NCBI GenBank assembly: GCA_902588835.1
Contig: CACIQQ010000007.1
Span: 1 to 64,000, forward strand
Source: an uncultured Pelagibacteraceae bacterium
Lineage (GTDB): Bacteria > Pseudomonadota > Alphaproteobacteria > Pelagibacterales > Pelagibacteraceae
DNA: 64,000 bases
Reading direction: 5' to 3'
The notes below the pieces were generated by a model, which searched no databases, was not told the DNA's origin, and worked only from the letters and a program-made list of their open reading frames with translations. Positions 1-8,373 of the stretch are shown piece after piece. Numbering within the stretch: the first letter of the stretch is position 1; the number at the start of each line of letters is the position of its first letter. Both the position numbers and the translations under genes were made by a program.

Positions 1-1
1 T

Positions 2-1681
2 CTTTTCATCGATCTTAGAGATCATTATGGGATAACTCAATGTGTAATTGATAAAGAAAATAAATTTTTTAAAGAATTGGAAAAGCTTCAACTTGAAACA
101 GTTATAAAAATAAATGGAAAAGTTATAGAAAGAACCAAAGAAACAATTAATAAAGATCTTTTAACAGGGGAGATCGAAGTTGCTATTGAAAAATTCGAAA
201 TTGTTGGAAAAACAAAAGAGTTGCCTCTCCCTGTTTTTAGTGATCAAGAATATTCTGAGGAGATAAGACTTAAGTATAGATTTCTAGATTTAAGAAGAAA
301 ACAAATTCATAATAATATTATCTTAAGATCAAAAGTAATTTCCTTTATTAGAAAAGAAATGGAAAAGATGGATTTTTTAGAGTTTCAAACTCCCATATTA
401 ACTTCTTCAAGTCCTGAGGGTGCAAGAGATTTTCTTGTTCCAAGTAGATTAAATCCTGGAAAATTTTACGCTTTACCACAGGCACCACAACAATTTAAAC
501 AATTAATAATGATTTCTGGATTCGATAAATATTTTCAAATTGCGCCATGCTTTAGAGACGAAGATGCGAGAGCAGATAGAAGTCCTGGTGAATTTTACCA
601 ACTAGATATAGAGATGTCATTTGTTGAGCAAGAAGATGTTTTTTCAGTAATTGAAAATTTGTTTCTAAAATTGTTTAAGGAATTTTCGAATAAAAAACTA
701 GCAAGTGAAAAGTTTCCTAGAATAAAATATTCAGAAGCAATTGAAAAATACGGAACAGACAAACCTGATCTTAGAAATCCGCTGATTATTTCGAATATTA
801 CAGAAATTTTTAGCAGAGATGATGTTAAATTTGATATTTTTAAAAAAGAAGTTTCAAAAGGAAAAGTTGTAAAAGCAATCATTACAAAGAATACGAAAGA
901 TAAACCAAGAAGTTTTTTTGATAATATTGATAATTGGGCCAAGAAAGAGGGTTCAGGCGGTTTAGCATATTTCACCTTTATTGAAGAAAATAACAAAATT
1001 GTAGGCAAAGGTCCTGTCGGAAAGTTTTTTTCTTCAGAAGCTTGTGAAGAAATTTTGAAATTAACTAATTCCAAAATTGGTGACAGTATTTTTATGTCAT
1101 GTGGACAAAAAAAAGATGTTGAAAAAATTCTTTCTTTAGCAAGAAATAAAATTGCTGAGGATTTGAAGTTAATATCTAATGATATATTTTCATTTTGTTG
1201 GATAATTGATTATCCTATGTATGAACTAGATGAAAAGACAAAAAAAATTAAGTTTAGTCATAATCCTTTTTCAATGCCTCAAGGGAATATTAAAGATATT
1301 GATTTTTCCAAACCGTTAGAAATGAAAGCATATCAATATGATATTGTTTGTAATGGAATAGAGTTATCTTCTGGCGCCATTAGAAATCATATTCCAGAAT
1401 TAATGTATAAACTTTTTGAAATAGCTGGATACAAAAAAAAAGACGTGGATAATAAGTTTAGCGGAATGATAAACGCACTAAGTTATGGTGCACCTCCTCA
1501 CGGTGGAATAGCCCCAGGGATTGACAGAATAGTAATGCTACTTGCAAATGAGGCCAATATCAGGGAGGTTACAATGTTCCCAATGAACCAGAACGCTCAA
1601 GATTTGATGATGTCAGCACCCTCTGAAGTCAGCGAAGATCAATTAAAAGAACTTCAGCTTTCAATTACCAAAAAAAAGTAA
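2..1681 (+). CDS. aspS: aspartyl-tRNA synthetase (5' end outside window)
   Basis: Class II synthetase that charges tRNA-Asp in the cytoplasm. The reading frame is open from base 2, so the true start lies before the window; about 35 N-terminal residues of the OB-fold anticodon domain are missing (visible protein begins FIDLRDHYGITQ). The TTG at 77 is internal. Motif 2 (FRDEDARADRSPGEFYQLD), the bacterial GAD insertion in the middle, motif 3 (GIAPGIDRIVMLL) and the typical end TMFPMNQNAQDLM are all present. The residues that separate discriminating from non-discriminating AspRS lie partly in the missing part, so tRNA-Asn mischarging cannot be judged. It abuts the convergent TSCPD gene with no spacer. 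Confidence 0.97.
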   Translation, partial: LFIDLRDHYGITQCVIDKENKFFKELEKLQLETVIKINGKVIERTKETINKDLLTGEIEVAIEKFEIVGKTKELPLPVFSDQEYSEEIRLKYRFLDLRRKQIHNNIILRSKVISFIRKEMEKMDFLEFQTPILTSSSPEGARDFLVPSRLNPGKFYALPQAPQQFKQLIMISGFDKYFQIAPCFRDEDARADRSPGEFYQLDIEMSFVEQEDVFSVIENLFLKLFKEFSNKKLASEKFPRIKYSEAIEKYGTDKPDLRNPLIISNITEIFSRDDVKFDIFKKEVSKGKVVKAIITKNTKDKPRSFFDNIDNWAKKEGSGGLAYFTFIEENNKIVGKGPVGKFFSSEACEEILKLTNSKIGDSIFMSCGQKKDVEKILSLARNKIAEDLKLISNDIFSFCWIIDYPMYELDEKTKKIKFSHNPFSMPQGNIKDIDFSKPLEMKAYQYDIVCNGIELSSGAIRNHIPELMYKLFEIAGYKKKDVDNKFSGMINALSYGAPPHGGIAPGIDRIVMLLANEANIREVTMFPMNQNAQDLMMSAPSEVSEDQLKELQLSITKKK

Positions 1682-2512
1682 TTATTTTTTTCCTTTAAGA
1701 TTTATTCTGATATCGGATAAGTCAATAAGTTTTCTTTTATAATCGTTTCTTACAAAACCCTTACTGGTGATATCTTTTACAATTTTAATCAACTCGTTAT
1801 TTTCATCATTCATAGCACCTGAATTTTTTTCATCCATCTTGTCCGATCTTCCAATTGATGGAGTGTGAGCTAGATCCTCTCTATTTAAGTATGAAATAGC
1901 AAGTTCCCTAAAAATATAATCCAAAATAGATGAAGCAGAAAGAATTCTATCATTGCCGTAAACTTTTCCCGATGGTTCAAATTTTGTATCTACATAAGCA
2001 CTAACAAATTCGTCCAATGGAACGCCATACTGCAATCCCAAAGATATAGCTATTGCAAAATTATTCATTAAAGCTTTCACTAGTTCACCTTCTTTACTTG
2101 TATCGATAAAAATTTCACCAATTTTTCCATCCTCATATTCACCTGTATGTAAATAAACCTTGTGATCTCCTATGGTAGCTTTTTGAATATATCCTTTTCT
2201 TCTGTCGGGCATGCTAAATCTTTTATTAACTGACTCATTCAGATTTTTAACAAAAGTATTATTCATATTTTTGTTGTCATCAATTTTGTTAACTGTCTTG
2301 GTTTGTTTTTCTTTATCGTTGAGATTATCTACTGTTTTAAGATTCTTATCTAAATTTTTAGTTTTTCGATTATCAATTTTCATGTCTAGTATTTCAAATT
2401 TTCCATCTTCTTTTTTTTCAAGATTTTCCAATTCTTTTTCATCTATTTTGTCAAGATAGTGGCTGACTTTAAAAGTGCAGGTATAAAAGGTTTCAACGAG
2501 ATATTTTGCCAT
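1682..2512 (-). CDS. TSCPD-domain protein, C-terminal part of class II ribonucleotide reductase (NrdJb-like)
   Basis: The 276-residue protein has two parts. The N-terminal 50 residues ([18 protein letters not shown], then a lysine-rich low-complexity linker to about residue 95) are not recognised. From about residue 100 it matches the C-terminal region of adenosylcobalamin-dependent Nrd[61 protein letters not shown]. No catalytic barrel is present. Split NrdJa/NrdJb pairs are known (Pseudomonas aeruginosa), but no large NrdJ is nearby, so either the partner is elsewhere or the protein has a separate role. Upstream of its start is a 110-base AT-rich gap shared with the divergent NDUFA12 gene. 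Confidence 0.8.
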   Translation of the reverse strand: MAKYLVETFYTCTFKVSHYLDKIDEKELENLEKKEDGKFEILDMKIDNRKTKNLDKNLKTVDNLNDKEKQTKTVNKIDDNKNMNNTFVKNLNESVNKRFSMPDRRKGYIQKATIGDHKVYLHTGEYEDGKIGEIFIDTSKEGELVKALMNNFAIAISLGLQYGVPLDEFVSAYVDTKFEPSGKVYGNDRILSASSILDYIFRELAISYLNREDLAHTPSIGRSDKMDEKNSGAMNDENNELIKIVKDITSKGFVRNDYKRKLIDLSDIRINLKGKK

Positions 2513-2622
2513 AATAATTTCCTTATTTATTTTGAGTCTTAGAGAATCTATTGTATATACAAAATTAATTTTTAGTCTAATTTATTTTTTACAATTTAAA
2601 ATTGAAAAAAAACTAATTTTTT

Positions 2623-2979
2623 ATGTTGACTCTATTTAAACAAATTTTCACATGGTGGAATCATCAAACTCTCGGCACAAGACTTAACACTTTTTTCAAA
2701 GGAAAATTTGTCGGCAAAGATGAAAATGGCAACAAATACTATGAGAGTAAAAATGGACGAAGATGGGTTATATATAATGGAGAAGTGGACTCAACAAAAA
2801 TACCAAATGAATGGTTTTCTTGGATTCATTTTACAAAAAATAAAATAGAAAAAGTCCAAGATCAAAAAAAATTTTCTTGGCAAAAGTCCCACAAACCTAA
2901 TCTTACTGGAACAGATAAAGCTTATCATCCAAAAAAAAGTGAAAATGAAAATAAAAAGTATAAATCTTGGAAAGAGTAA
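2623..2979 (+). CDS. NADH:ubiquinone oxidoreductase NDUFA12-family subunit
   Basis: Small accessory subunit of respiratory complex I found in alphaproteobacteria and mitochondria. The 118-residue protein shows the family signature: WWNHQTLGTRL near the N-terminus, then FVGKDENGNKYYESKNGRRW (residues 28-47), then VPxEW-like IPNEWFSWIHF. The C-terminus is basic and low in complexity. It is encoded away from the nuo operon, as is usual, and is followed by the DUF2155 gene, a pairing typical of alphaproteobacteria. The two overlap by about 40 bases in different frames. Confidence 0.9.
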   Translation: MLTLFKQIFTWWNHQTLGTRLNTFFKGKFVGKDENGNKYYESKNGRRWVIYNGEVDSTKIPNEWFSWIHFTKNKIEKVQDQKKFSWQKSHKPNLTGTDKAYHPKKSENENKKYKSWKE

Positions 2980-3346
2980 AATCTCATTAATTTTAATTTT
3001 CTTTTATCTTTTAATGATAAGTACTGTTCAAGCTGATGATCTTGATTATTTTGGAAAAAAAATTGATATTAGAATTTTAGACAAACTTAGTTCAAAAAGT
3101 AAATTATTAAATTTAGACATTGGTGAAAATTTTTCTTATAAAAATTTGGAAATTAAGGTTTTGAAATGTAAAAATTCTAAATTTGATGATAATCCAGAAA
3201 TAACTACTTATTTACAAGTTAAAGATAGTAAAAATTCTAATAACGATGAAGTTTTTGTTTTTAATGGATGGACTTTTTCATCTAGTCCGTCGATCCAAGT
3301 TTTTGACCATCCAGTTTATGATTTGTGGATTTTAAAGTGTTATTAA
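2939..3346 (+). CDS. DUF2155 domain-containing exported protein
   Basis: Conserved alphaproteobacterial periplasmic protein of unknown function, about 135 residues. A signal peptide is visible (KISLILIFFYLLMISTVQA, cleavage near residue 32). The mature part has the DUF2155 pattern LKCKNS, then VFNGWTFSSSPSIQVFDHPV and YDLWILKC, with two conserved cysteines. ATG codons at 2939 and 2945 are the only in-frame starts that keep the signal peptide, so a 35-41 base overlap with the NDUFA12 gene looks real. The stop shares a TTAA with the convergent accC stop. Confidence 0.85.
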   Translation: MKMKIKSINLGKSKISLILIFFYLLMISTVQADDLDYFGKKIDIRILDKLSSKSKLLNLDIGENFSYKNLEIKVLKCKNSKFDDNPEITTYLQVKDSKNSNNDEVFVFNGWTFSSSPSIQVFDHPVYDLWILKCY

Positions 3347-4680
3347 ACAATTTTTTCGTTATCCAGCCAAGTTACATTAAATTTTGATTCAATAAATTTT
3401 TCGTGATTTAAAAGTTTTTTGTGTAATTTTATTGTTGTTGTAATTCCTTCTATAACAAATTCATCTAAAGATCTTAAGGTTCGCTGTATTGCCTCTGTTC
3501 TGTTCCTTCCATGACAAATTAGCTTGCATACCATACTATCATAGTAAGGTGTTACTTTGAAACCTTGATAAATTGAACTATCTACTCTTGTTCTAAACCC
3601 AGATGGCTGATGACACATTCCAATTAATCCAGGTGAAGGTTGAAAATTTCTACTCGGGTCCTCTGCGTTTATTCTACACTCAATAGCATGACCCCTGGGG
3701 TTAATGTCAGACTGTTCTAAGGCAGTATTTCCTGTGTATGCAATCCATATTTGTTCTTTAATGATATCTATACCGGTGACCATTTCTGTCACGGGATGCT
3801 CAACTTGAACCCTTGTATTCATTTCTAAAAAATAAAATTTACCATCTTCATAAATAAACTCTACTGTTCCAGCTCCTTCGTAACCAATTTTTGATACCAT
3901 ATTAACTGTTCTATCAAAGAGATCTTTACGAATTTCATCAGTCAAAACAGGACTTGGAGTTTCTTCAATTAATTTTTGATGTCGTCTTTGAACAGAGCAA
4001 TCTCTTTCATGTAAGTGAACTGTATGATTTTTTCCTGAAAGTACCTGAACTTCAATGTGACGCGGATTTTGAAAAAATTTTTCAATATAAACTTCGTCAT
4101 TTGCAAAAAACTTCTTGGCTTCTGATTTAGCAGTTAAAAATAAGTTATCAAATTCTTTTTCAGATCTAACAATCTTCATTCCTTTTCCACCACCTCCACC
4201 AGCAGCTTTTATTAGGATAGGGAAACCAATTTCTTTAGCTAACTTCTTACCACTTTCTAAATCTGAAATACCACCTTCTGAACCTTCGATAACAGGTAGG
4301 CCATATTTTTTTGCAATTTTTTTTGCCTCAATTTTATCTCCCATCATTTTAATAAGTTTTGAGGACGGTCCAATAAACTTTATATTGTTTTCTTCAAGCA
4401 TACTGGCAAAATTAAAATTTTCTGACAAAAATCCATATCCTGGATGAACTGCCTCAGAATTTGTTATTTCTATCGCTGATAATATTGCAGGAATGTTTAA
4501 ATAACTATTAGCTGGTTGATGTGAGCCAACACAAACACTCTCATCAGCTAATTTAACATGCATACTTTCTTTATCTACATCCGAATGTATTGCTACTGTT
4601 TGGATTCCCCACTCTTTACATGCCCTAATAATTCTAACAGCTATCTCACCTCTATTAGCAATTAAAATTTTTTTAAACAT
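3343..4680 (-). CDS. accC: acetyl-CoA carboxylase, biotin carboxylase subunit
   Basis: ATP-grasp enzyme that carboxylates biotin on AccB, the first step of fatty acid synthesis. It is 445 residues, the normal family length. Seen: N-terminal MFKKILIANRGEIAVRIIRA, glycine-rich ATP loop KAAGGGGGKGMKIV, the biotin/bicarbonate region LHERDCSVQRRHQKLIEETPS, and EMNTRVQVEHPVTEMVTG with the metal-binding glutamate and catalytic arginine region. It lies 2 bases after accB, with aroQ upstream, the standard alphaproteobacterial aroQ-accB-accC operon. Confidence 0.98.
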   Translation of the reverse strand: MFKKILIANRGEIAVRIIRACKEWGIQTVAIHSDVDKESMHVKLADESVCVGSHQPANSYLNIPAILSAIEITNSEAVHPGYGFLSENFNFASMLEENNIKFIGPSSKLIKMMGDKIEAKKIAKKYGLPVIEGSEGGISDLESGKKLAKEIGFPILIKAAGGGGGKGMKIVRSEKEFDNLFLTAKSEAKKFFANDEVYIEKFFQNPRHIEVQVLSGKNHTVHLHERDCSVQRRHQKLIEETPSPVLTDEIRKDLFDRTVNMVSKIGYEGAGTVEFIYEDGKFYFLEMNTRVQVEHPVTEMVTGIDIIKEQIWIAYTGNTALEQSDINPRGHAIECRINAEDPSRNFQPSPGLIGMCHQPSGFRTRVDSSIYQGFKVTPYYDSMVCKLICHGRNRTEAIQRTLRSLDEFVIEGITTTIKLHKKLLNHEKFIESKFNVTWLDNEKIV

Positions 4681-4682
4681 TT

Positions 4683-5099
4683 TTAATCGATTACGACAAG
4701 TGTCTGTCCATATTCAACGGGCTGACCATCTTCAACGTTTATGCTCTTAACAACACCATCTTTTGGAGAGGGAACATGATTCATTGTCTTCATAGCTTCA
4801 ACTATCATAACAGTATCACCTTTTTTAATTTTTTTTCCAGTTTCAACAAATTTTTTTGCTCCAGGCTCGGGTGCTAAATAAGCTGTCCCTATAATTGGAG
4901 ATTTGATCTCAGTTCCAGATACGGTCTCAACTTTTTTATCATTTTTTTCTATTGTGACTGCTGGCGAGATATTTTGACTGGTTTGAATTTGTCTTGATAC
5001 TTTTATCTTTATATCTTTTTCAGAATATTCAAGCTCAGTGAGTTTAAATTCCTCTAAGTTATCAACTAATTCTTTAATTAATTTTTTATTAATTTTCAT
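4683..5099 (-). CDS. accB: acetyl-CoA carboxylase biotin carboxyl carrier protein
   Basis: Carries biotin between the carboxylase and transferase halves of acetyl-CoA carboxylase. The 138-residue protein has an N-terminal helical segment, a flexible middle and a C-terminal biotinyl domain (about 65-138) with SPIIGTAYLAPEPGAKKFV. The attachment lysine is K104 in the sequence EAMKT, where the residue after Lys is Thr instead of the usual Met. Its start overlaps the aroQ end by 11 bases and accC follows after 2 bases, so the three are co-transcribed. Confidence 0.97.
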   Translation of the reverse strand: MKINKKLIKELVDNLEEFKLTELEYSEKDIKIKVSRQIQTSQNISPAVTIEKNDKKVETVSGTEIKSPIIGTAYLAPEPGAKKFVETGKKIKKGDTVMIVEAMKTMNHVPSPKDGVVKSINVEDGQPVEYGQTLVVID

Positions 5100-5535
5100 C
5101 TTTTAAAAGTTTATGCATTGCTATTATGGCTAAAATGTATCCTTCACTTCCAAGACCAAAAATTCCACCATTTACTATATCACTTATTAAAGATTTTTGT
5201 CTGAATTCCTCTCTTTTGTAAATATTTGATATATGGACCTCTATTTTCTTTTTTTTATAGATTTCTAATGCATCTCTAATAGCTACAGATGTATGAGTAA
5301 ATGCTGCGGCATTGATGATAATTCCATCAAATTTTTCATTTGCTGATTGTATTATAGATACTATTTCACCTTCGACATTCGATTGAATAAACTCAACTTT
5401 AAGATCAAGTTCTTTACATTTTTCTTCACATTTTTTTTTTAAATCATCATAAGTTATAGAACCATATTGTGATTGTTCTCTTTGGCCTAATAGATTAAGA
5501 TTTGGACCGTTTAGAAAAAGTATATTTGAACTCAT
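5089..5535 (-). CDS. aroQ: type II 3-dehydroquinate dehydratase
   Basis: Dehydrates 3-dehydroquinate to 3-dehydroshikimate in the shikimate pathway. The 148-residue length is normal for the dodecameric type II enzyme. Seen: LNGPNLNLLGQRE at residues 8-20, the flexible active-site loop with catalytic Tyr24 (QYGSITYDDL), INAAAFTHTSVAIRDAL and the histidine motif VHISN. It is the first gene of the aroQ-accB-accC operon and starts 12 bases from the divergent thiS gene, so the two promoters must lie over each other or inside coding DNA. Confidence 0.97.
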   Translation of the reverse strand: MSSNILFLNGPNLNLLGQREQSQYGSITYDDLKKKCEEKCKELDLKVEFIQSNVEGEIVSIIQSANEKFDGIIINAAAFTHTSVAIRDALEIYKKKKIEVHISNIYKREEFRQKSLISDIVNGGIFGLGSEGYILAIIAMHKLLKDEN

Positions 5536-5547
5536 AAGTTATACATA

Positions 5548-5766
5548 ATGAAAAAAACCAAAAAAATCAAAATTATTTTGAATGGAAAGACGAGATCTTT
5601 ACAAAAGATAACATCAGTTTATGATTTAATGAGGTCTTTAAAATTATCACCAGACAAAGTTGCCATTGAATTGAACAAAGAAATTATTAATAAGAAAACA
5701 ATTAAAAGTTTATATTTGAAAAATAAAGACAAGATTGAAATAGTGCATTTTATTGGAGGAGGGTAA
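5548..5766 (+). CDS. thiS: sulfur carrier protein ThiS
   Basis: Ubiquitin-like carrier that delivers sulfur, as a C-terminal thiocarboxylate, to ThiG for the thiazole ring of thiamine. The 72-residue protein ends HFIGGG, supplying the Gly-Gly tail needed for adenylation, after [11 protein letters not shown] and KDKIEIV typical of the fold. The stop TAA overlaps the thiG ATG by one base (translational coupling). No TPP riboswitch fits in the 12 bases between aroQ and thiS. Confidence 0.93.
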   Translation: MKKTKKIKIILNGKTRSLQKITSVYDLMRSLKLSPDKVAIELNKEIINKKTIKSLYLKNKDKIEIVHFIGGG

Positions 5767-6536
5767 TGAAGGATTTTTTTAAAATAGCTAATAAAAAATT
5801 TAAGTCTAGGTTAATTGTAGGTACAGGAAAATATAAAAGCTTTTCAGAATGTGCAAAAGCAATTAAATATTCAGGCGCTGAAATAGTTACTGTGGCAGTC
5901 AGAAGAGTAAATATTGTTGATAAAAAGAAACCTTTGCTTATGGATTATATCGATCCAAAAAAAATAACTTATCTTCCAAATACAGCTGGATGTTTCACCT
6001 CAGAGGACGCACTTAGGACTTTGCGATTGGCAAGAGAAATAGGGGGTTGGAAGTTAGTAAAACTTGAAGTTTTAGGAGATAAAAAAAATTTATTTCCGGA
6101 TATGATTGAGACTTTAAGATCTACAGAAATTTTAACAAAAGAGGGATTTAAAGTTATGGTTTACTGTAGTGATGATCCACTGATGGCAAAACGTTTAGAA
6201 AATTCTGGTGCAGTTGCTATTATGCCATTAGCTGCTCCTATTGGATCTGGCCTAGGGATTCAAAATTACACAAATATTAAAATAATTAGAAATCAAACTA
6301 AATTACCTGTAATTATTGATGCTGGAATTGGTCAAGCTTCAGATGCTGCTATCGCTATGGAATTAGGATGTGATGGGGTTTTGATAAATACAGCAATTGC
6401 GAAAGCAAAGAAACCGTTTGAAATGGCTGAAGCAATGAAGTTTGCAGTTATTGCTGGGAGGAAGTCGTTTATTTCAGGAAGAATTTCAAAAACATTAAAT
6501 GGATCTCCTTCGACAACAAACAAAGGGATTATCTAG
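5766..6536 (+). CDS. thiG: thiazole synthase ThiG
   Basis: TIM-barrel enzyme that condenses deoxyxylulose 5-phosphate, dehydroglycine and ThiS-bound sulfur into the thiamine thiazole. The 256-residue length is normal. Seen: [36 protein letters not shown], the Schiff-base lysine region VKLEVLGD, and the phosphate-binding end [34 protein letters not shown]. No thiO, thiE or thiF is adjacent. Its last 8 bases overlap the convergent RNase E gene. Confidence 0.97.
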   Translation: MKDFFKIANKKFKSRLIVGTGKYKSFSECAKAIKYSGAEIVTVAVRRVNIVDKKKPLLMDYIDPKKITYLPNTAGCFTSEDALRTLRLAREIGGWKLVKLEVLGDKKNLFPDMIETLRSTEILTKEGFKVMVYCSDDPLMAKRLENSGAVAIMPLAAPIGSGLGIQNYTNIKIIRNQTKLPVIIDAGIGQASDAAIAMELGCDGVLINTAIAKAKKPFEMAEAMKFAVIAGRKSFISGRISKTLNGSPSTTNKGII

Positions 6537-8292
6537 GTCTTTTACTTTTATTTTTCTTAAAAAATTTTTTCTTTTTGAAATTTTTTGACTTGTATTTTGA
6601 TTTACCTTTAAGATTTTTTTCAATTTTATTCTCTAGTGATATTTTCTTTAATTCAACTGATTTTTCAATTTTTTCAAGTACTTTCTTACTTTTATTTAAA
6701 AATTCAATTTTATATTCAGGTACTAAAAGAGACAGATCTCCCGTAAGATTTATTTTAATTTTATTTTTCTTTTCAATGTAAAGTAGGTCATCTTTGAAAT
6801 TTTCATTTAAAAAATTTTTAATTTTTTCAGGTACAGTAACCCCAACTAATTTTGCTTTATTTTTTATTGCATTAATCTCAACAATCTTAATAACTTTTTG
6901 CGCAAAAGATTCGTTTGTAAGAGAAATATTCCATTTAACGCTACTCTCTCTTAGTCTTTGACGAGACATTTCAAGTAACCCAAAGCTACTTATTCTTCCA
7001 ATTTGAATTCTTGCTCTATCTTTTCTACATCTTTCTTTTAATCTTCTCTCAACTTGTCTTCGATTACCAAAACTCATCATATCTATAAAATCAATTATAA
7101 TGAGTCCAGAAAGGTCTCTTATTTTTATCTGTCTTGCAATTTCTTCTGCCGCTTCTAGGTTGGTATCTAACGCTGTGCTTTCAACATTTTTTTGCTTAAT
7201 TGATCTTCCAGAGTTAACATCAATTGAGACTAAAGCCTCGGTAGGATTAATAACCAAATATCCTCCGGACGATAATTTAACTTGGGTGTCGTATATATCA
7301 TTTAATTTATTCTCAATATTCTCTTTAATAAATAATGGGATTTTGTCCCTAAATTTTTTAATTTTTTTGACATGACTTGGCATTAAAATTTTCATAAAGT
7401 TTTTTGCTTTTTGATATCCTTCATTACCATCTATAATTATATTTTGAGTATCATCATCATATATGTCTCTCAGAGTTCTTTTAATAATGTCACTTTCTTG
7501 ATGAATTAATTTCGGCGCTATTGAGTTCATTGCATTTTCTTTAATCGTCTCCCAGGACTTTATTAAACTTTGAAGATCATAATTAATATCATTTTTACTT
7601 TTATTTGATCCAGCAGTTCTAACAATTAATCCCATTTCTTTTGGAATAGTAATTTCGTTGAGGATTGATCTTATTTTTTTTCTTTCCCCAGAATGAAAAA
7701 TTTTTCTTGAAATACCTCCGCCTTTTGGTGTGTTTGGCATTAAAACAATATATTTTCCCGCAATAGATATAAACGTTGAAAGAGCTGCACCTTTTAAACC
7801 TCTCTCATCTTTCAATACTTGAACTAATATAACTTGATTAGGCTTGATCACTTCTTGAATCTTGTATCTTTTTGAAGGAGCTTTACTTTGTTTAATTTGT
7901 CCTTCATTTTGATTTTCAATATCTAACTTTTTTTCAACAGGATCATTATCGCTTTGCTCATTATCTATTTCTTCTTTTTCACTTTGTTTAGCTAGTTCTT
8001 CTCTTACTTTTTTTTCCTCCTCTTTTATTTTTTCTAAATCACTCGAGGGTATTTGGTAATAATCTGATTGAATGTCATTGAAAGACAAAAATCCATGTCT
8101 CTCTCTACCAAAATCAACAAATGCTGCTTGAAGTGAAGGTTCTATCCTACTTACTTTACCTAAATAAATATTGTTTTTTATGAGAGTATTTTTTATACCT
8201 TCATATTCATAGTCTTCAATATTTCCGTTTTCTTTAAGAACAACACGTGTTTCATCCGGATGCGAAGCATCAATATATAAATTCTTTTCCAT
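6529..8292 (-). CDS. rne: ribonuclease E/G family endoribonuclease
   Basis: Single-strand endoribonuclease for mRNA decay and rRNA/tRNA processing. I start it at the ATG at 8292 ([18 protein letters not shown]), which begins the conserved domain; a further 21 upstream codons are open but unlike the family. It has an S1 domain with an acidic, low-complexity insertion, then RNase H-like and DNase I-like parts with catalytic aspartates in VSIDVNSGR and IIIDFIDMM. After [15 protein letters not shown] the Zn-link Cys-Pro-x-Cys of E. coli RNase E is absent and the sequence reads [11 protein letters not shown]. The C-terminus is a short lysine-rich tail, not a long degradosome scaffold. Confidence 0.9.
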   Translation of the reverse strand: MEKNLYIDASHPDETRVVLKENGNIEDYEYEGIKNTLIKNNIYLGKVSRIEPSLQAAFVDFGRERHGFLSFNDIQSDYYQIPSSDLEKIKEEEKKVREELAKQSEKEEIDNEQSDNDPVEKKLDIENQNEGQIKQSKAPSKRYKIQEVIKPNQVILVQVLKDERGLKGAALSTFISIAGKYIVLMPNTPKGGGISRKIFHSGERKKIRSILNEITIPKEMGLIVRTAGSNKSKNDINYDLQSLIKSWETIKENAMNSIAPKLIHQESDIIKRTLRDIYDDDTQNIIIDGNEGYQKAKNFMKILMPSHVKKIKKFRDKIPLFIKENIENKLNDIYDTQVKLSSGGYLVINPTEALVSIDVNSGRSIKQKNVESTALDTNLEAAEEIARQIKIRDLSGLIIIDFIDMMSFGNRRQVERRLKERCRKDRARIQIGRISSFGLLEMSRQRLRESSVKWNISLTNESFAQKVIKIVEINAIKNKAKLVGVTVPEKIKNFLNENFKDDLLYIEKKNKIKINLTGDLSLLVPEYKIEFLNKSKKVLEKIEKSVELKKISLENKIEKNLKGKSKYKSKNFKKKKFFKKNKSKRPR

Positions 8293-8373
8293 AATATTAG
8301 TGTTAAATTTTTCATTTTTTTTTAAATTCTGATGCCTTATCTTTAACAAATTCATGAATTAAATGAAACATAA

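Noticed and set aside
595-1074. 159-codon open frame on the minus strand inside aspS
   Set aside because: Antisense to a strongly conserved synthetase; its composition (Ser/Phe/Leu-rich) is that of a mirror frame in AT-rich coding DNA.
2211-2459. 82-codon plus-strand frame opposite the TSCPD gene
   Set aside because: It mirrors the lysine/aspartate-rich linker of the real gene and reads as Leu/Ser/Phe repeats with no ribosome site.
5536-5547. TPP riboswitch before thiS
   Set aside because: Only 12 bases separate aroQ and thiS and no thi-box sequence is seen there.
8244-8249. Second parS-like site (CACGTG) in rne
   Set aside because: Flanks do not fit the TTTCACGTGAAA core and it lies in coding DNA; the same holds for CACGTG at 30170.
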